Source: Cupriavidus sp.
Lineage (GTDB): Bacteria; Pseudomonadota; Gammaproteobacteria; Burkholderiales; Burkholderiaceae
NCBI GenBank assembly: GCA_031181345.1
Contig: JAPSLC010000008.1
Span: 1-64,000 of the forward strand
Reading direction: 5' to 3'
DNA: 64,000 nt
Shown here: positions 17,665-26,500 of the stretch, piece by piece
How positions within the stretch are numbered: position 1 is the stretch's first letter
How the letters are laid out: each line of letters opens with the position of its first letter
The notes under the pieces: model-generated
Database searches by the model: none
The model's input: only the letters and a program-made list of their open reading frames with translations
Told to the model about the DNA's origin: nothing
Translations under genes and position numbers: made by a program

Positions 17665-18634
17665 GTGCGACCTCGACTCCCGCTCGCTCCCGGTACCAAT
17701 CGGCCGTCTGCTTCAGTGCCTCGCGCAGCGTCCGGGGTGGGCGCCAGCCCAGTTCGCCGACGATCCTGGCGCTGTCGACCCGCAGCGGCTCGACCAGCCG
17801 GGCCACGGCATCGCGCCGGCCCGTCAAGGCGCCCGCGAGCTTCAACAACGTCAGCGGCACCGGCACCAGCCGGGCAGGCCGGTCCAGCGCCTCGCCCATC
17901 AGCCGGGCCAGTTGCGCTACCGTGACATCGTCGCCATCGGACACATGGAAGATCTGGCCGGCGGCGGCGGGGTGGCGCGCACAGGTCAGCAGCGCGTCGG
18001 CCAGATTGTCGACGGCCACCAGGCTGCGCGGCGCATCGGCGCAGGCCAGCGGGAGCGGTACGCCGCGCGCGACCGCGCCAAGCAGGCTGCGGAAGTTCGC
18101 ACCGACGCCGGGACCGTAGACCAGCGGCGGGCGCACCACCGTCCATTCCATTCCATGGTGCTGGCACAGTGCCGCCAGGGCTTGCTCCGCTTCCCGCTTC
18201 GAGATGCCGTAGGGATCGAGCGGTACCGGCGTATCGCTCTCCCGGAGCGGACGCCCGGAATCGACTTCGGCCACCGCCTTGATGCTGCTGACATAGACGA
18301 AGCGCCGCACACCTGCCCGCGCCGCGGCACGGGCAACACGCAGGGTACCTTCGACGTTGGTCGCGCGGAAGGCGGCAAGCGGATCCGGCGCACGATCACG
18401 CATGACATGGACGCGTGCCGCGAGATGGATGACGCAATCCGGCCGCAGCGAGTCAGGCCATGCGGCCTCGATATCGGCGAAATCATCGGCGACGACGAGT
18501 TCGCGCCGCGGCTCCCCCGCTTGCCTTGCGCCGCCGCGGACGACACACGTCGTTTCCGCATGAACGGCGTTCAGCGCACGCAATAGCGCCGCGCCTACGA
18601 ACCCGCCAGAGCCGGTCACCAGGACATGTTCCAT
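17651..18634 (-). CDS. wbpV: NAD-dependent epimerase/reductase, WbpV-like
   Basis: A 327-residue extended SDR protein. The NAD-binding GSGGFVGAAL motif is at the N-terminus; VYVSSIKAV and the YGISK catalytic pair follow. The start at 18634 has a GGAGG site 4 bases upstream. In P. aeruginosa O6 WbpV acts on the product of WbpM to give UDP-QuiNAc; the immediate neighbours wbpL and wbpM support the same role here. It follows a GT4 gene whose stop is 37 bases upstream. Confidence 0.85.
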   Translation of the reverse strand: MEHVLVTGSGGFVGAALLRALNAVHAETTCVVRGGARQAGEPRRELVVADDFADIEAAWPDSLRPDCVIHLAARVHVMRDRAPDPLAAFRATNVEGTLRVARAAARAGVRRFVYVSSIKAVAEVDSGRPLRESDTPVPLDPYGISKREAEQALAALCQHHGMEWTVVRPPLVYGPGVGANFRSLLGAVARGVPLPLACADAPRSLVAVDNLADALLTCARHPAAAGQIFHVSDGDDVTVAQLARLMGEALDRPARLVPVPLTLLKLAGALTGRRDAVARLVEPLRVDSARIVGELGWRPPRTLREALKQTADWYRERAGVEVAHADR

Positions 18635-18671
18635 CGCGCCTCCATGATTGCCGTCCGTGCGAAGTCGCACG

Positions 18672-19886
18672 CTAGGCCCGCTGAGCGGACCGGCCCACCG
18701 CGCGCGCGCTCACGACCTCTTGATAGAGATCGCTGTACGCACGCCCCAGCGCGGCGCCGGAGAACAGCTGCTCGTAACGCGCGCGCGCCGCACGGCCCAT
18801 TCGCTCGGCGAGCGCGCCGTCGTTCAACAACCGGGAAGCGGCGGCCGCGAGTTCCGACGGCGATTCCGGCGGAACCACGAAACCCGTCACTCCATCGGCA
18901 TTGACATAGGAGGTACCGGTGCCGATCTCGCACGAGACCATCGGCTTGGCGAACATCGATGCCTCCACCAGTACCATGCCGAATGCCTCCGACCGCAACT
19001 GCGAAGCCAGCACCAGCGCGCGGCAGCCACGCAGCAGCGCAGCCTTCTCCGCATCGGAGACCTGGCCGGCAAAGACAACGTTGGCGGCGCCCTTCCGGGC
19101 GGCCAGTGCGCGAAGCCGCTCCATCTCGGGTCCGGACCCCGCGACGACGATATCGCCATCGATCGCCGGGGCCGCTTCGATCAAGGAATGCAGGCCCTTG
19201 TAGTAGCGCAGCACGCCGAGCGCCAGCAGAAACGGGCGGCCGCTCAGGCCCAGGCGCTGGAGCAAGGACCCGGCTTCATCGCCATTCGGCGCGGTGTCGG
19301 CAAGGTCGGCCATGCCGAGCGGAATGACGCGCAGCCGTTGCGGCGCGACGTTGGCCTTGAGCACCTCGCTGGTCTGGGCGTAGGCCGGCGATGTCGCGAC
19401 CACGGCGTCCATCGCGCGCAGCGTGCGGCGCATCAACGGGCCATAGATCTGGCCCAGCAGGCGTTGCCGCACGATATCCGAGTGGTAGGTCATCACCGCG
19501 GGACGGCTGCTGTCGCCGAGCAGATGAAGGACGTCCCCGAATGGCCACGGGAAGTGGAAGTTGACCACGTCGGCCCAGGCCGCCGCCTGACGATAGCGCA
19601 GTACGGCGCCGATTCCGCCGAGGTCGCACGACGCCGGCGCAGCCCACGAACGGCTGCGCAGCACCGCTCCTTCCGGCAGAGCGATCTGCGATGGCGCCGG
19701 CGTGGGCGACAGCGTGAAGATCCGGCTCTCGACGCCGTAGGCCTGGCAACCGAGCGCGATTTGCCGGATCGCTTCCTGCAACCCTCCCGGCGGATCCGGG
19801 AAATAGGTTCGGTAGACGTGCAGCACCCGCAGCGCTCGCCGCTCGCCCTTTGCCCCGGTCGATGCGGCCATCATCGCCGGCCTCAT
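18672..19886 (-). CDS. GT4 glycosyltransferase
   Basis: A 404-residue GT4 protein. VLHVYRTYFPDPPGGLQEAI opens the acceptor domain, and FLLALGVLRYYKGLHSLIEA and RSEAFGMVLVEASMFAKP form the donor domain. The motifs resemble the WbpY/WbpZ/MtfB-type rhamnosyl- or mannosyl-transferases of polysaccharide loci, but the actual sugar is not readable from sequence. Its ATG overlaps the upstream stop (ATGA). Confidence 0.88.
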   Translation of the reverse strand: MRPAMMAASTGAKGERRALRVLHVYRTYFPDPPGGLQEAIRQIALGCQAYGVESRIFTLSPTPAPSQIALPEGAVLRSRSWAAPASCDLGGIGAVLRYRQAAAWADVVNFHFPWPFGDVLHLLGDSSRPAVMTYHSDIVRQRLLGQIYGPLMRRTLRAMDAVVATSPAYAQTSEVLKANVAPQRLRVIPLGMADLADTAPNGDEAGSLLQRLGLSGRPFLLALGVLRYYKGLHSLIEAAPAIDGDIVVAGSGPEMERLRALAARKGAANVVFAGQVSDAEKAALLRGCRALVLASQLRSEAFGMVLVEASMFAKPMVSCEIGTGTSYVNADGVTGFVVPPESPSELAAAASRLLNDGALAERMGRAARARYEQLFSGAALGRAYSDLYQEVVSARAVGRSAQRA

Positions 19887-20905
19887 AGCACGGCGGCGAG
19901 CGCGGCGGCGCTCGCTTCCACGTGATGGCCGCGCATGACGTCGTCAAACGCCGCATCGCGGATCCGGTGCCTGAGCTCGCGGTCCCCGGCGAGGCGCTCG
20001 AGCGCGTCGACCCACTCCTCGAAGTCGTTGCCAACCAGCAGGCCGGTGCGTTCCGGTACCACGCAACCCTGGTAGATCGGTGCCGACGAATAGATGCCCG
20101 GCACGCGCGCGGTACCGTAGTTCAGGTACTTGAAGGGGTTCTTGCAGGCATTGAACTCGGCAGCCTCGATGTCCTCGCTGCCACCCAGCGGCGTGATGGC
20201 GAACTGATAGCGGCCCGAAACCAGTGCGCGCATGTAGTCGGCGTACGGCATCCGGTTGGTGAAATGCAGAAACGGCAGCGAGAACATCTCCGGAAAGGGG
20301 TCGCCATAGAAGTCCAGCGCGTACTCCGGATGACGCAGGAAAAAGACCTGGAGCGCGGTCAGCAGCATGTCCTTCGCGCTCTGCATCTTCAGGAAGTCTG
20401 CGTTGGTGAAGACGATGCGCGGTGGCATGGCTTCTTCGACCACCCCCGCCGCATATTTCTCCACCCACATTCCGTTCGGCACCAGCACAGGTTCCGGTAC
20501 ATAGGGACGCACCTTGTCGAGCAGCACGGTGTTCGCCACCGTCACGACGTCGCACAGGCTCAAAATTTCGCGGATCAGCGCGACCTTGCCATTGTGTGCC
20601 TGGGCGCCGCTATAGCTGGGAAAGGAAAAGATCCAGTCGTCGATGTCGTAGATGACGCGCACGCCTCGGGCTCGCGCATGGCGAACGAGGTCCAGCGCGC
20701 GTTGGGAGCTGTGCTTGCTCAGAATCAGCACATCGGCCCAGTTGACGCCGTTGCGCGCCGCTTCGTCGTTCTCGGAGATCGCGGTGAAGACCAGCTGGCC
20801 GCGCGATTCCATGAACTCCAGCACCTCGGTGATGCGGGCCGCGACCGACAACGACGGCACGCCCTGGGCCACATGCGATTCGCGATGCAGTGCGACGACC
20901 TTCAC
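19883..20905 (-). CDS. Glycosyltransferase (GT4/GT1-like)
   Basis: A 340-residue protein started at a GTG (20905) that overlaps the phosphatase stop as GTGA and has GGGGAGG 8 bases upstream. The first half carries VIYDIDDWIFSFP and VVTVANTVLLDKVRPYV, typical of the N-terminal domain of GT-B enzymes. The second half is atypical for GT4, with FTNADFLKMQSAKDML and ITPLGGSEDIEAAEFNACKN in place of the canonical EGFG loop; the acidic pair near EDIEAAE may serve as the donor-binding glutamates. Product and linkage are unknown. It overlaps the next gene by four bases. Confidence 0.75.
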   Translation of the reverse strand: MKVVALHRESHVAQGVPSLSVAARITEVLEFMESRGQLVFTAISENDEAARNGVNWADVLILSKHSSQRALDLVRHARARGVRVIYDIDDWIFSFPSYSGAQAHNGKVALIREILSLCDVVTVANTVLLDKVRPYVPEPVLVPNGMWVEKYAAGVVEEAMPPRIVFTNADFLKMQSAKDMLLTALQVFFLRHPEYALDFYGDPFPEMFSLPFLHFTNRMPYADYMRALVSGRYQFAITPLGGSEDIEAAEFNACKNPFKYLNYGTARVPGIYSSAPIYQGCVVPERTGLLVGNDFEEWVDALERLAGDRELRHRIRDAAFDDVMRGHHVEASAAALAAVL

Positions 20906-21540
20906 GATGCCGACCTCCCCCGAGTCCCATGCATCGAGACCGGCAGGTTTTCCAACGGGCCCAACGCAAATCCGAGCAGGCGGCCGTGCCACGCGTCATC
21001 GCCGCGCACCATGTCGATCGCCGACAGGCTGGCATGGGGCGGCAGGAAGGCCGGAAACCGCTCCATCCCCACGCCGTGGATGTGCTGCAGGATGCAGGAG
21101 ATCGGGCCCGAATGGGCCACCACCATCAAGGCATCGACCGGCCGCGCCAGTTGATCGTCGAGCCAGCCGAGCACGCGATCGTTCAGCGCCAGGTGCGACT
21201 CCCCGCCCGGATAGCGATTGCCAGGGTCTGCATAAAAGTCTGGCCATTGCGCAAGAAAGCGTGCGAGCTGCCAGTCGGCAACCTCGCCGGCATCGGTCTC
21301 GCCCAGCCGGGAGTCGACCTCCCAACTGACATCCGGAAGCAGGCCGTGGGCGGTCTGCTGGGCGCGGCGCCACTGGCTGGTCATGTAACGATCCGCCACG
21401 ATGCCGGCGCCCGACAGCCACGCCGCCATCCGCTCGACCTGCGCGAGCCCGATGGCATCGAGTGGGTCGGCAGTGGTGCCGGTGACCAGCCCGGCATCGT
21501 TGGCCACGGAACGGCCATGGCGCACCAGATAGAGCATCAT
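20902..21540 (-). CDS. Histidine phosphatase family protein
   Basis: A 212-residue branch-1 histidine phosphatase (phosphoglycerate mutase fold). YLVRHGRS at the N-terminus holds the phospho-accepting His, SQWRRAQQTA the second arginine, ETDAGEVADW the acid, and VVAHSGPISCIL the second catalytic His. Such enzymes hydrolyse small phosphoesters. Its position inside a glycosyltransferase run, with a shared base on each side (TGATG upstream, GTGA downstream), implies co-production with the glycan machinery. A sugar-phosphate substrate is possible but unproved. Confidence 0.88.
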   Translation of the reverse strand: MMLYLVRHGRSVANDAGLVTGTTADPLDAIGLAQVERMAAWLSGAGIVADRYMTSQWRRAQQTAHGLLPDVSWEVDSRLGETDAGEVADWQLARFLAQWPDFYADPGNRYPGGESHLALNDRVLGWLDDQLARPVDALMVVAHSGPISCILQHIHGVGMERFPAFLPPHASLSAIDMVRGDDAWHGRLLGFALGPLENLPVSMHGTRGRSAS

Positions 21541-22505
21541 CAGGCGATGCTCCGCAGGATGTCGATCAGCGGGTTGATCGCGCCGGGAAGGCAGAAGCGG
21601 CGCATGTCATCGACCAGTGGGGTGGTATCGGTGGGCAGCGCCAGCACCTGGTCCACCGCCTCGGCGATTGCCTCGTCGCGGGCCGGATCGGCGTAGACCG
21701 CATAGTCCCCGAAGTGCTCGCGCGACCAGGCCGAATCGCTCAACAGCAGACGGCAGCCGGACAGGCCCGCCTCGATGGCAGACAATCCTGGCGGCTCATG
21801 CGAAACCTCGATATAGAACAGGGCCTCCTGCAGCGCGCTGCGGACGATTTCGGACTTTTGCGGCAGTCCCTTGATGAACAGCACATTGTCGCCGCCGGCG
21901 TCCCGGCACTGGCGAAAGTACGCTTCCTCGCGGCTGCGCCCGACCAGCACCAGCGGGATGCCCTTTTCGCGCAGCACGCGGATCGCGGCGAGCTGGTTCT
22001 TGTTCGGCTCGATCACGCCAAACCAGATCGCGTAGCGGTCCAGGCCGTACAGGCTGCGGAACAAGCCCTGTGGCGCCCGCTTGATGTAGGCGGCGTCGGC
22101 CCCGACCGTGACGCGGCGCTCCTTCTCGGGGGGCAACTTGAAGCGCTCGCGGAAGTGCGCGAGCTCCGCCTCGGACTTGAAGATTACCGCGTCGGCAAGA
22201 TCGACGTGCCGGTTGACCAGATCGACCGGCGCATTGCCGATGTCCCTGACCCACAGGTTGGGCCAGAGTGCGACCGGCTTGCCGGTCGCCTTCAATTCCT
22301 GCAGCAACTCGATACCGCCGCCGTGCACCGAAAAATGCAGGACGACATCGTAGTTGTCCATGTCCCGGGAATAGGGTCCATAGATATCCACGATCAGGCC
22401 GCGCTGTTTGAGGCTGTCGGCCACCGAGAAGATTTCGTACTCGCCGCCGCCCCGCACCAGAAACGCCTGGTGATAGGTGGTGATCAATACACGAGGATCG
22501 GACAA
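21540..22505 (-). CDS. Glycosyltransferase (GT4-like)
   Basis: A 321-residue protein beginning with TTG at 22505, 12 bases after the preceding stop; the next in-frame Met is about 48 residues in. VLITTYHQAFLVRGGGEYEIF is a GT-B N-terminal motif with a glycine loop. WFGVIEPNKNQLAAIRVLREK and SHEPPGLSAIEAGLSGCRLLL form the donor domain with ExxxxxxxE-like acidic residues. Donor and acceptor are unknown. The TTG has only a weak Shine-Dalgarno, so the start is tentative. Confidence 0.78.
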   Translation of the reverse strand: MSDPRVLITTYHQAFLVRGGGEYEIFSVADSLKQRGLIVDIYGPYSRDMDNYDVVLHFSVHGGGIELLQELKATGKPVALWPNLWVRDIGNAPVDLVNRHVDLADAVIFKSEAELAHFRERFKLPPEKERRVTVGADAAYIKRAPQGLFRSLYGLDRYAIWFGVIEPNKNQLAAIRVLREKGIPLVLVGRSREEAYFRQCRDAGGDNVLFIKGLPQKSEIVRSALQEALFYIEVSHEPPGLSAIEAGLSGCRLLLSDSAWSREHFGDYAVYADPARDEAIAEAVDQVLALPTDTTPLVDDMRRFCLPGAINPLIDILRSIA

Positions 22506-22517
22506 GATGATATCCAG

Positions 22518-23567
22518 CTAGAAGTTGTTGGCCTGGCGGGGCACCGACAGCACCGCGGCGAGCGCCTTGTCGTCGGCCTGCGCCAGCACGGCTGCCGCGC
22601 GCCGCTTGCCAGCCTGCACCATGGCGGCCCGCCGCTCCGCGTCGCGATGCATTTGCAGCACTGCCACGCACGCCTCGTCGAGCCCGTCGAACGAGACAGT
22701 GGCATCGGCGCCGACCTCGCTCGCTGCCGTGCCCGAGCGCACGAAGGTGGGTACTCCCAGATGCATGGCCTCGAGCACCGGCACGCAAAACCCTTCGTGC
22801 TGGCTGACGGACAACAAGGCGCCGGCGCGGTCGAACCGCGCGAACAAGCTCTCGTCGTCGATCATGCCCGTGATCTCGACATGCTCGGCCACGCCGCGCT
22901 GCGCCGCGCGTTCGCGCAGGAAAGCGAGATAGACGCCGTTCGGCGCGCCGCCGACGACTTCGAGCCTGGCGTCGACCCCGGCTTCGCGAACCAGCGCCAG
23001 GATCTCGATGGCATCCTCGACACGCTTGTGCGGAACGACCCGCCCAACCACCAGCAGCGTCAACTGGCCGGCGCGGTCGGCCTGCCTGGCGGGGACATGG
23101 CGAAACAGCGGCATATCCGGCCATACCGGCGGAATCACCAGAATCTCGTCGGTCCGCAGATGCGGCGCCAGCGATGCCGCGGTCAGCCGGGAATTGGCCA
23201 TCACCAGGTCGAACTGGCGCAGCAGCGGATACTGCTGCAGCGAGCGAGCGCACAGATCTGCGGTGACCGGCTCGAATTCGCGCAGCAACTCGGGCTCGGT
23301 CACGCCGTGGAAGTAGCACAGCTTGCGATTTCCCAGCGCGAGCAGCCGCTCGAGCATCGGATCGTAGATCGAATAGCTGACCAGCAGCGTATCCTGCGGC
23401 TGGATCTGCTCGAACAGCGTCTCCAGCGGCTCGACGTCGCCCGTGAAATGTTTCGCGCAGGCGCGCGCCGGCACGCCCAGCCGTTGGGCGGCACGGGCGA
23501 TACCGAGGCAGTGATTGCCGACGGCGTCGCCGACGTGGATGTCCGGTGCGGCGATGAATAGCGTCAT
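22518..23567 (-). CDS. GT4 glycosyltransferase
   Basis: A 349-residue GT-B enzyme. The acceptor domain includes HVGDAVGNHCLGIARAAQR and LCYFHGVTEPELL; the donor domain has LLVVGRVVPHKRVEDAIEIL and SQHEGFCVPVLEAMHLGVP, the classical GT4 EX7E motif. Its ATG overlaps the upstream stop (ATGA). It is followed by the TTG-started glycosyltransferase after a 12-base gap. Confidence 0.87.
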   Translation of the reverse strand: MTLFIAAPDIHVGDAVGNHCLGIARAAQRLGVPARACAKHFTGDVEPLETLFEQIQPQDTLLVSYSIYDPMLERLLALGNRKLCYFHGVTEPELLREFEPVTADLCARSLQQYPLLRQFDLVMANSRLTAASLAPHLRTDEILVIPPVWPDMPLFRHVPARQADRAGQLTLLVVGRVVPHKRVEDAIEILALVREAGVDARLEVVGGAPNGVYLAFLRERAAQRGVAEHVEITGMIDDESLFARFDRAGALLSVSQHEGFCVPVLEAMHLGVPTFVRSGTAASEVGADATVSFDGLDEACVAVLQMHRDAERRAAMVQAGKRRAAAVLAQADDKALAAVLSVPRQANNF

Positions 23568-26500
23568 GCGGCCCCCTTGCTCGCTGCGTTCAATTGCTGC
23601 AGCCGTTCGAGATAGTTGCGCCCCACCGCTTCCGGCGAATAATGGGCCAGCACGAAGTGCTTGCCTGCCAACGCACGCTGCCGGCGCTCGGCCTCGTCAT
23701 CGACACAGCGCCGCATCTGCGATGCCGCCGACTCGACGTCGGCATCCCACCAATGCTGGCCTTCCGCGAACGCATACTCGCCGGCGCCGACCGCAACGGC
23801 TTCGCCACCGACCATGAACGCCGTGGTGTCGTTGGTGAAGTCCGTATTGCCCGAGAACGCGGATACGATCACCGGCTTTTCCAGCAGCATGGCTTCGGCG
23901 ATATTGCGGCCAAAGCCCTCCGCGCGATGCAGCGACACGAAGCAATCGCAGACCGATTGCAGCCCGATCACCGCCTCGCGAGCAATCGCTTCGGAGATGA
24001 TGGAAACGCGCGGATCGTCGCGACACAGCGCCAGCACATCGGCCCATTGGCCCGACGCATTGCCCATGTTCATGGTCTTGAACAGCAGGTGAACACCGGG
24101 CGTGCCGGGCGGGAATGCCCGCTGGAACGCCTTGATCACCGCCAAGGGGTTCTTGCGATGAACGCTCGAATTGCCGTCCAGGATGTTGAGGAAGACGAAC
24201 GCGTCCTCGGGCAGACCGAACTCCGCCCGCGTGTAGGCACGGCTCAACGGGGGCAGCGCGACCGCCATCGGCATCACCAGCACGGGCTTGTCGGTGGCGC
24301 CGCGCATCGCCTCGGCGGTGAAGCGCGTGCTCGACCAGACCTCGTCGACCAGTTCCAGCGCCAGCTCCATGCCGCGCGGATAGGAGGGCAGCTCCCACTG
24401 CCAACAGCCAATGTTGTAGCGGTCGCCGAACATCGCCTCGCCGGTGGCGCCTACCAGCCGGATCGTCTCGTAATGCGGCAAAAACACCAGGTTGGTGTTG
24501 TACAGCGGTGCGTCGACTTCGTAGGCGCGCAGCGACAGATCCTGCTGGCGTGCGCCGATCGCCAACGGGATCGTGGGCGCGCACAGGTCCATATCGACGT
24601 GCCGCAGCGCCAGCGCTGCCATTCTGACGTCCTCGCCGATGCCGAGTTCGCCGCGTCCGAAACCGACGATATTGACGCCGCCGCGCAGGAACTTGCCGGT
24701 TGCCGCGCCGTGCCGCGGACGCCGGGCCTCATGCATCTGTGGTTCTTCGTCCTCGATATGCAGGCGCAGTTCGTACTTGCCGAAGTTGAACAGCCACAGA
24801 TTGAGGGCGCGGCGGCCTTCCGCCGTGCCTGTATCGAAGGCGTCCCGCAGATCCGAGCGTTGCGCATACGCAGCGGCTGCGAGTGGATGCACCGCGTCGC
24901 GTTCATTGCCGGGCTGCGTCGGATCGGAGATGCCGAGCATCGCATCGGTGGGCAACAGCGCACGGGGAACCGCGCCGCGCAGCAGCTGCTCGCTCCACCA
25001 CGCCACCAGTTCAGCGCGGCCCTCTGCTTCCCGCAAGATCTTGTCGGTGTCCGGCCCGCCCGCGAGCGCCGTATACATGGCCCGCATCGCCCGCGTAATG
25101 GGAACCTGCTGGTCCTGCGCCACCGTGACATCGGGCTGCTGCAGCTGGTCGCGGGAGACCAGCTGGGCAAGAAACGCGTTGCCGGGCACCTCGCGGATCC
25201 ACCACGAGACGAAGGCAGCGCGCCCTTGCGCGCTCGCGAGATCGGCGAACTCGCGCAGATCGTCCCGTGCCGCATGCAGGGCCTGCATGCCGCGGGTGAT
25301 CGGCAGCGGCACATCCTGCGCGATATTGCGCGCAAGCTCGTGGTAGAACGCAACCGGCATGAAGCCATCGAACGCCGGCGTTCCGGCACCCTCGCGAATC
25401 CACCATTGGACCAGCTGGGCCCTGCCTTCAGGCCCAGCCAGATCGATCTGGTCGCGAAGGTCGGTGCGGGCCTTGCAGACGGCATGGAGGCCCTTGGTGA
25501 TTGGCAGCAATGCGTCCTGCACGATCACCGGGTCGATCGCCGCATACTCCTCGGGCCGCACGATGCAGACGGGCCGGGATTCGTGGCGGCCGTCCAGCAC
25601 CCACCAGGACGCGAGCCGCTCGCGTCCTTCGCGCGTGGCCGTGTCCATGCCCTGCAGATCTTGCCGCGCCGCCCGCAGCGCCAGCAAACCGCGCGTCAGC
25701 GGAATGGCGGCATCCTGCCGGACCAGCGTGGAGGGCTCGGCGTACAGCGCCGGCGGCATGCATGTGCCCAGGGCGGGATCGTGGATGCCTTCGAGCATCC
25801 ACCAGGAAAGCAGGGTGCGCCGCCCAGCCTCGGTCGAAAGATCGGCCTGCTCGCGCAAGTCGTCGCGCGCCTCGCACAGGGCATGCAGGCCGCACGTGAT
25901 CGGCAAGGGCTGGTCCTGCACCACCGTTTCGTCGACGCGCGCGTACATGTCGTCGCGCATGAAGCCGGCGTAGCGCGCATCACGCAGCCCTTCGAGCAGC
26001 CACCAAGACACCAGACGGTGCCTGCCGCTGCGCGTGTTCAGATCGAACGACGCGCGCAAATCGTCGCGGGCGAGGTAGATCGCATGCAGCCCCCGCGTCA
26101 GCGGCAGCCAGCCGTCCTGCGGCAGCGTGGTATCGGGGCGCGCCAGCCAATCGCGCTGTTCGCCATCGATGGCGACGCCCTGGTTCAGATGGATGGCCGC
26201 GCAGTGCAGCGGATCGTCGAGATCGAACTGCGAGCGCAGCACGCGGTTGCCCAGCCACAGCGCTTCGAGCACCGGCGTGCGACCGAACGGCGTCTCGCTC
26301 TGCTGCCGGCGCTGGAACAGCGTCGCCAGGCTCCGGGGATACCGATGATCGGCAAGGTCCAGGCCACGCTCGACGATGGGATTGTCGAACAGATAGCGGT
26401 TGCGTTCCTGCACCTGCTGGATTTCGTCCGGGATGCTGCCGACATCCTGCTCCAGCCCCCGGGAATGCAACCAGGTGTAGTCGACAATGCGTGCGCCGGT

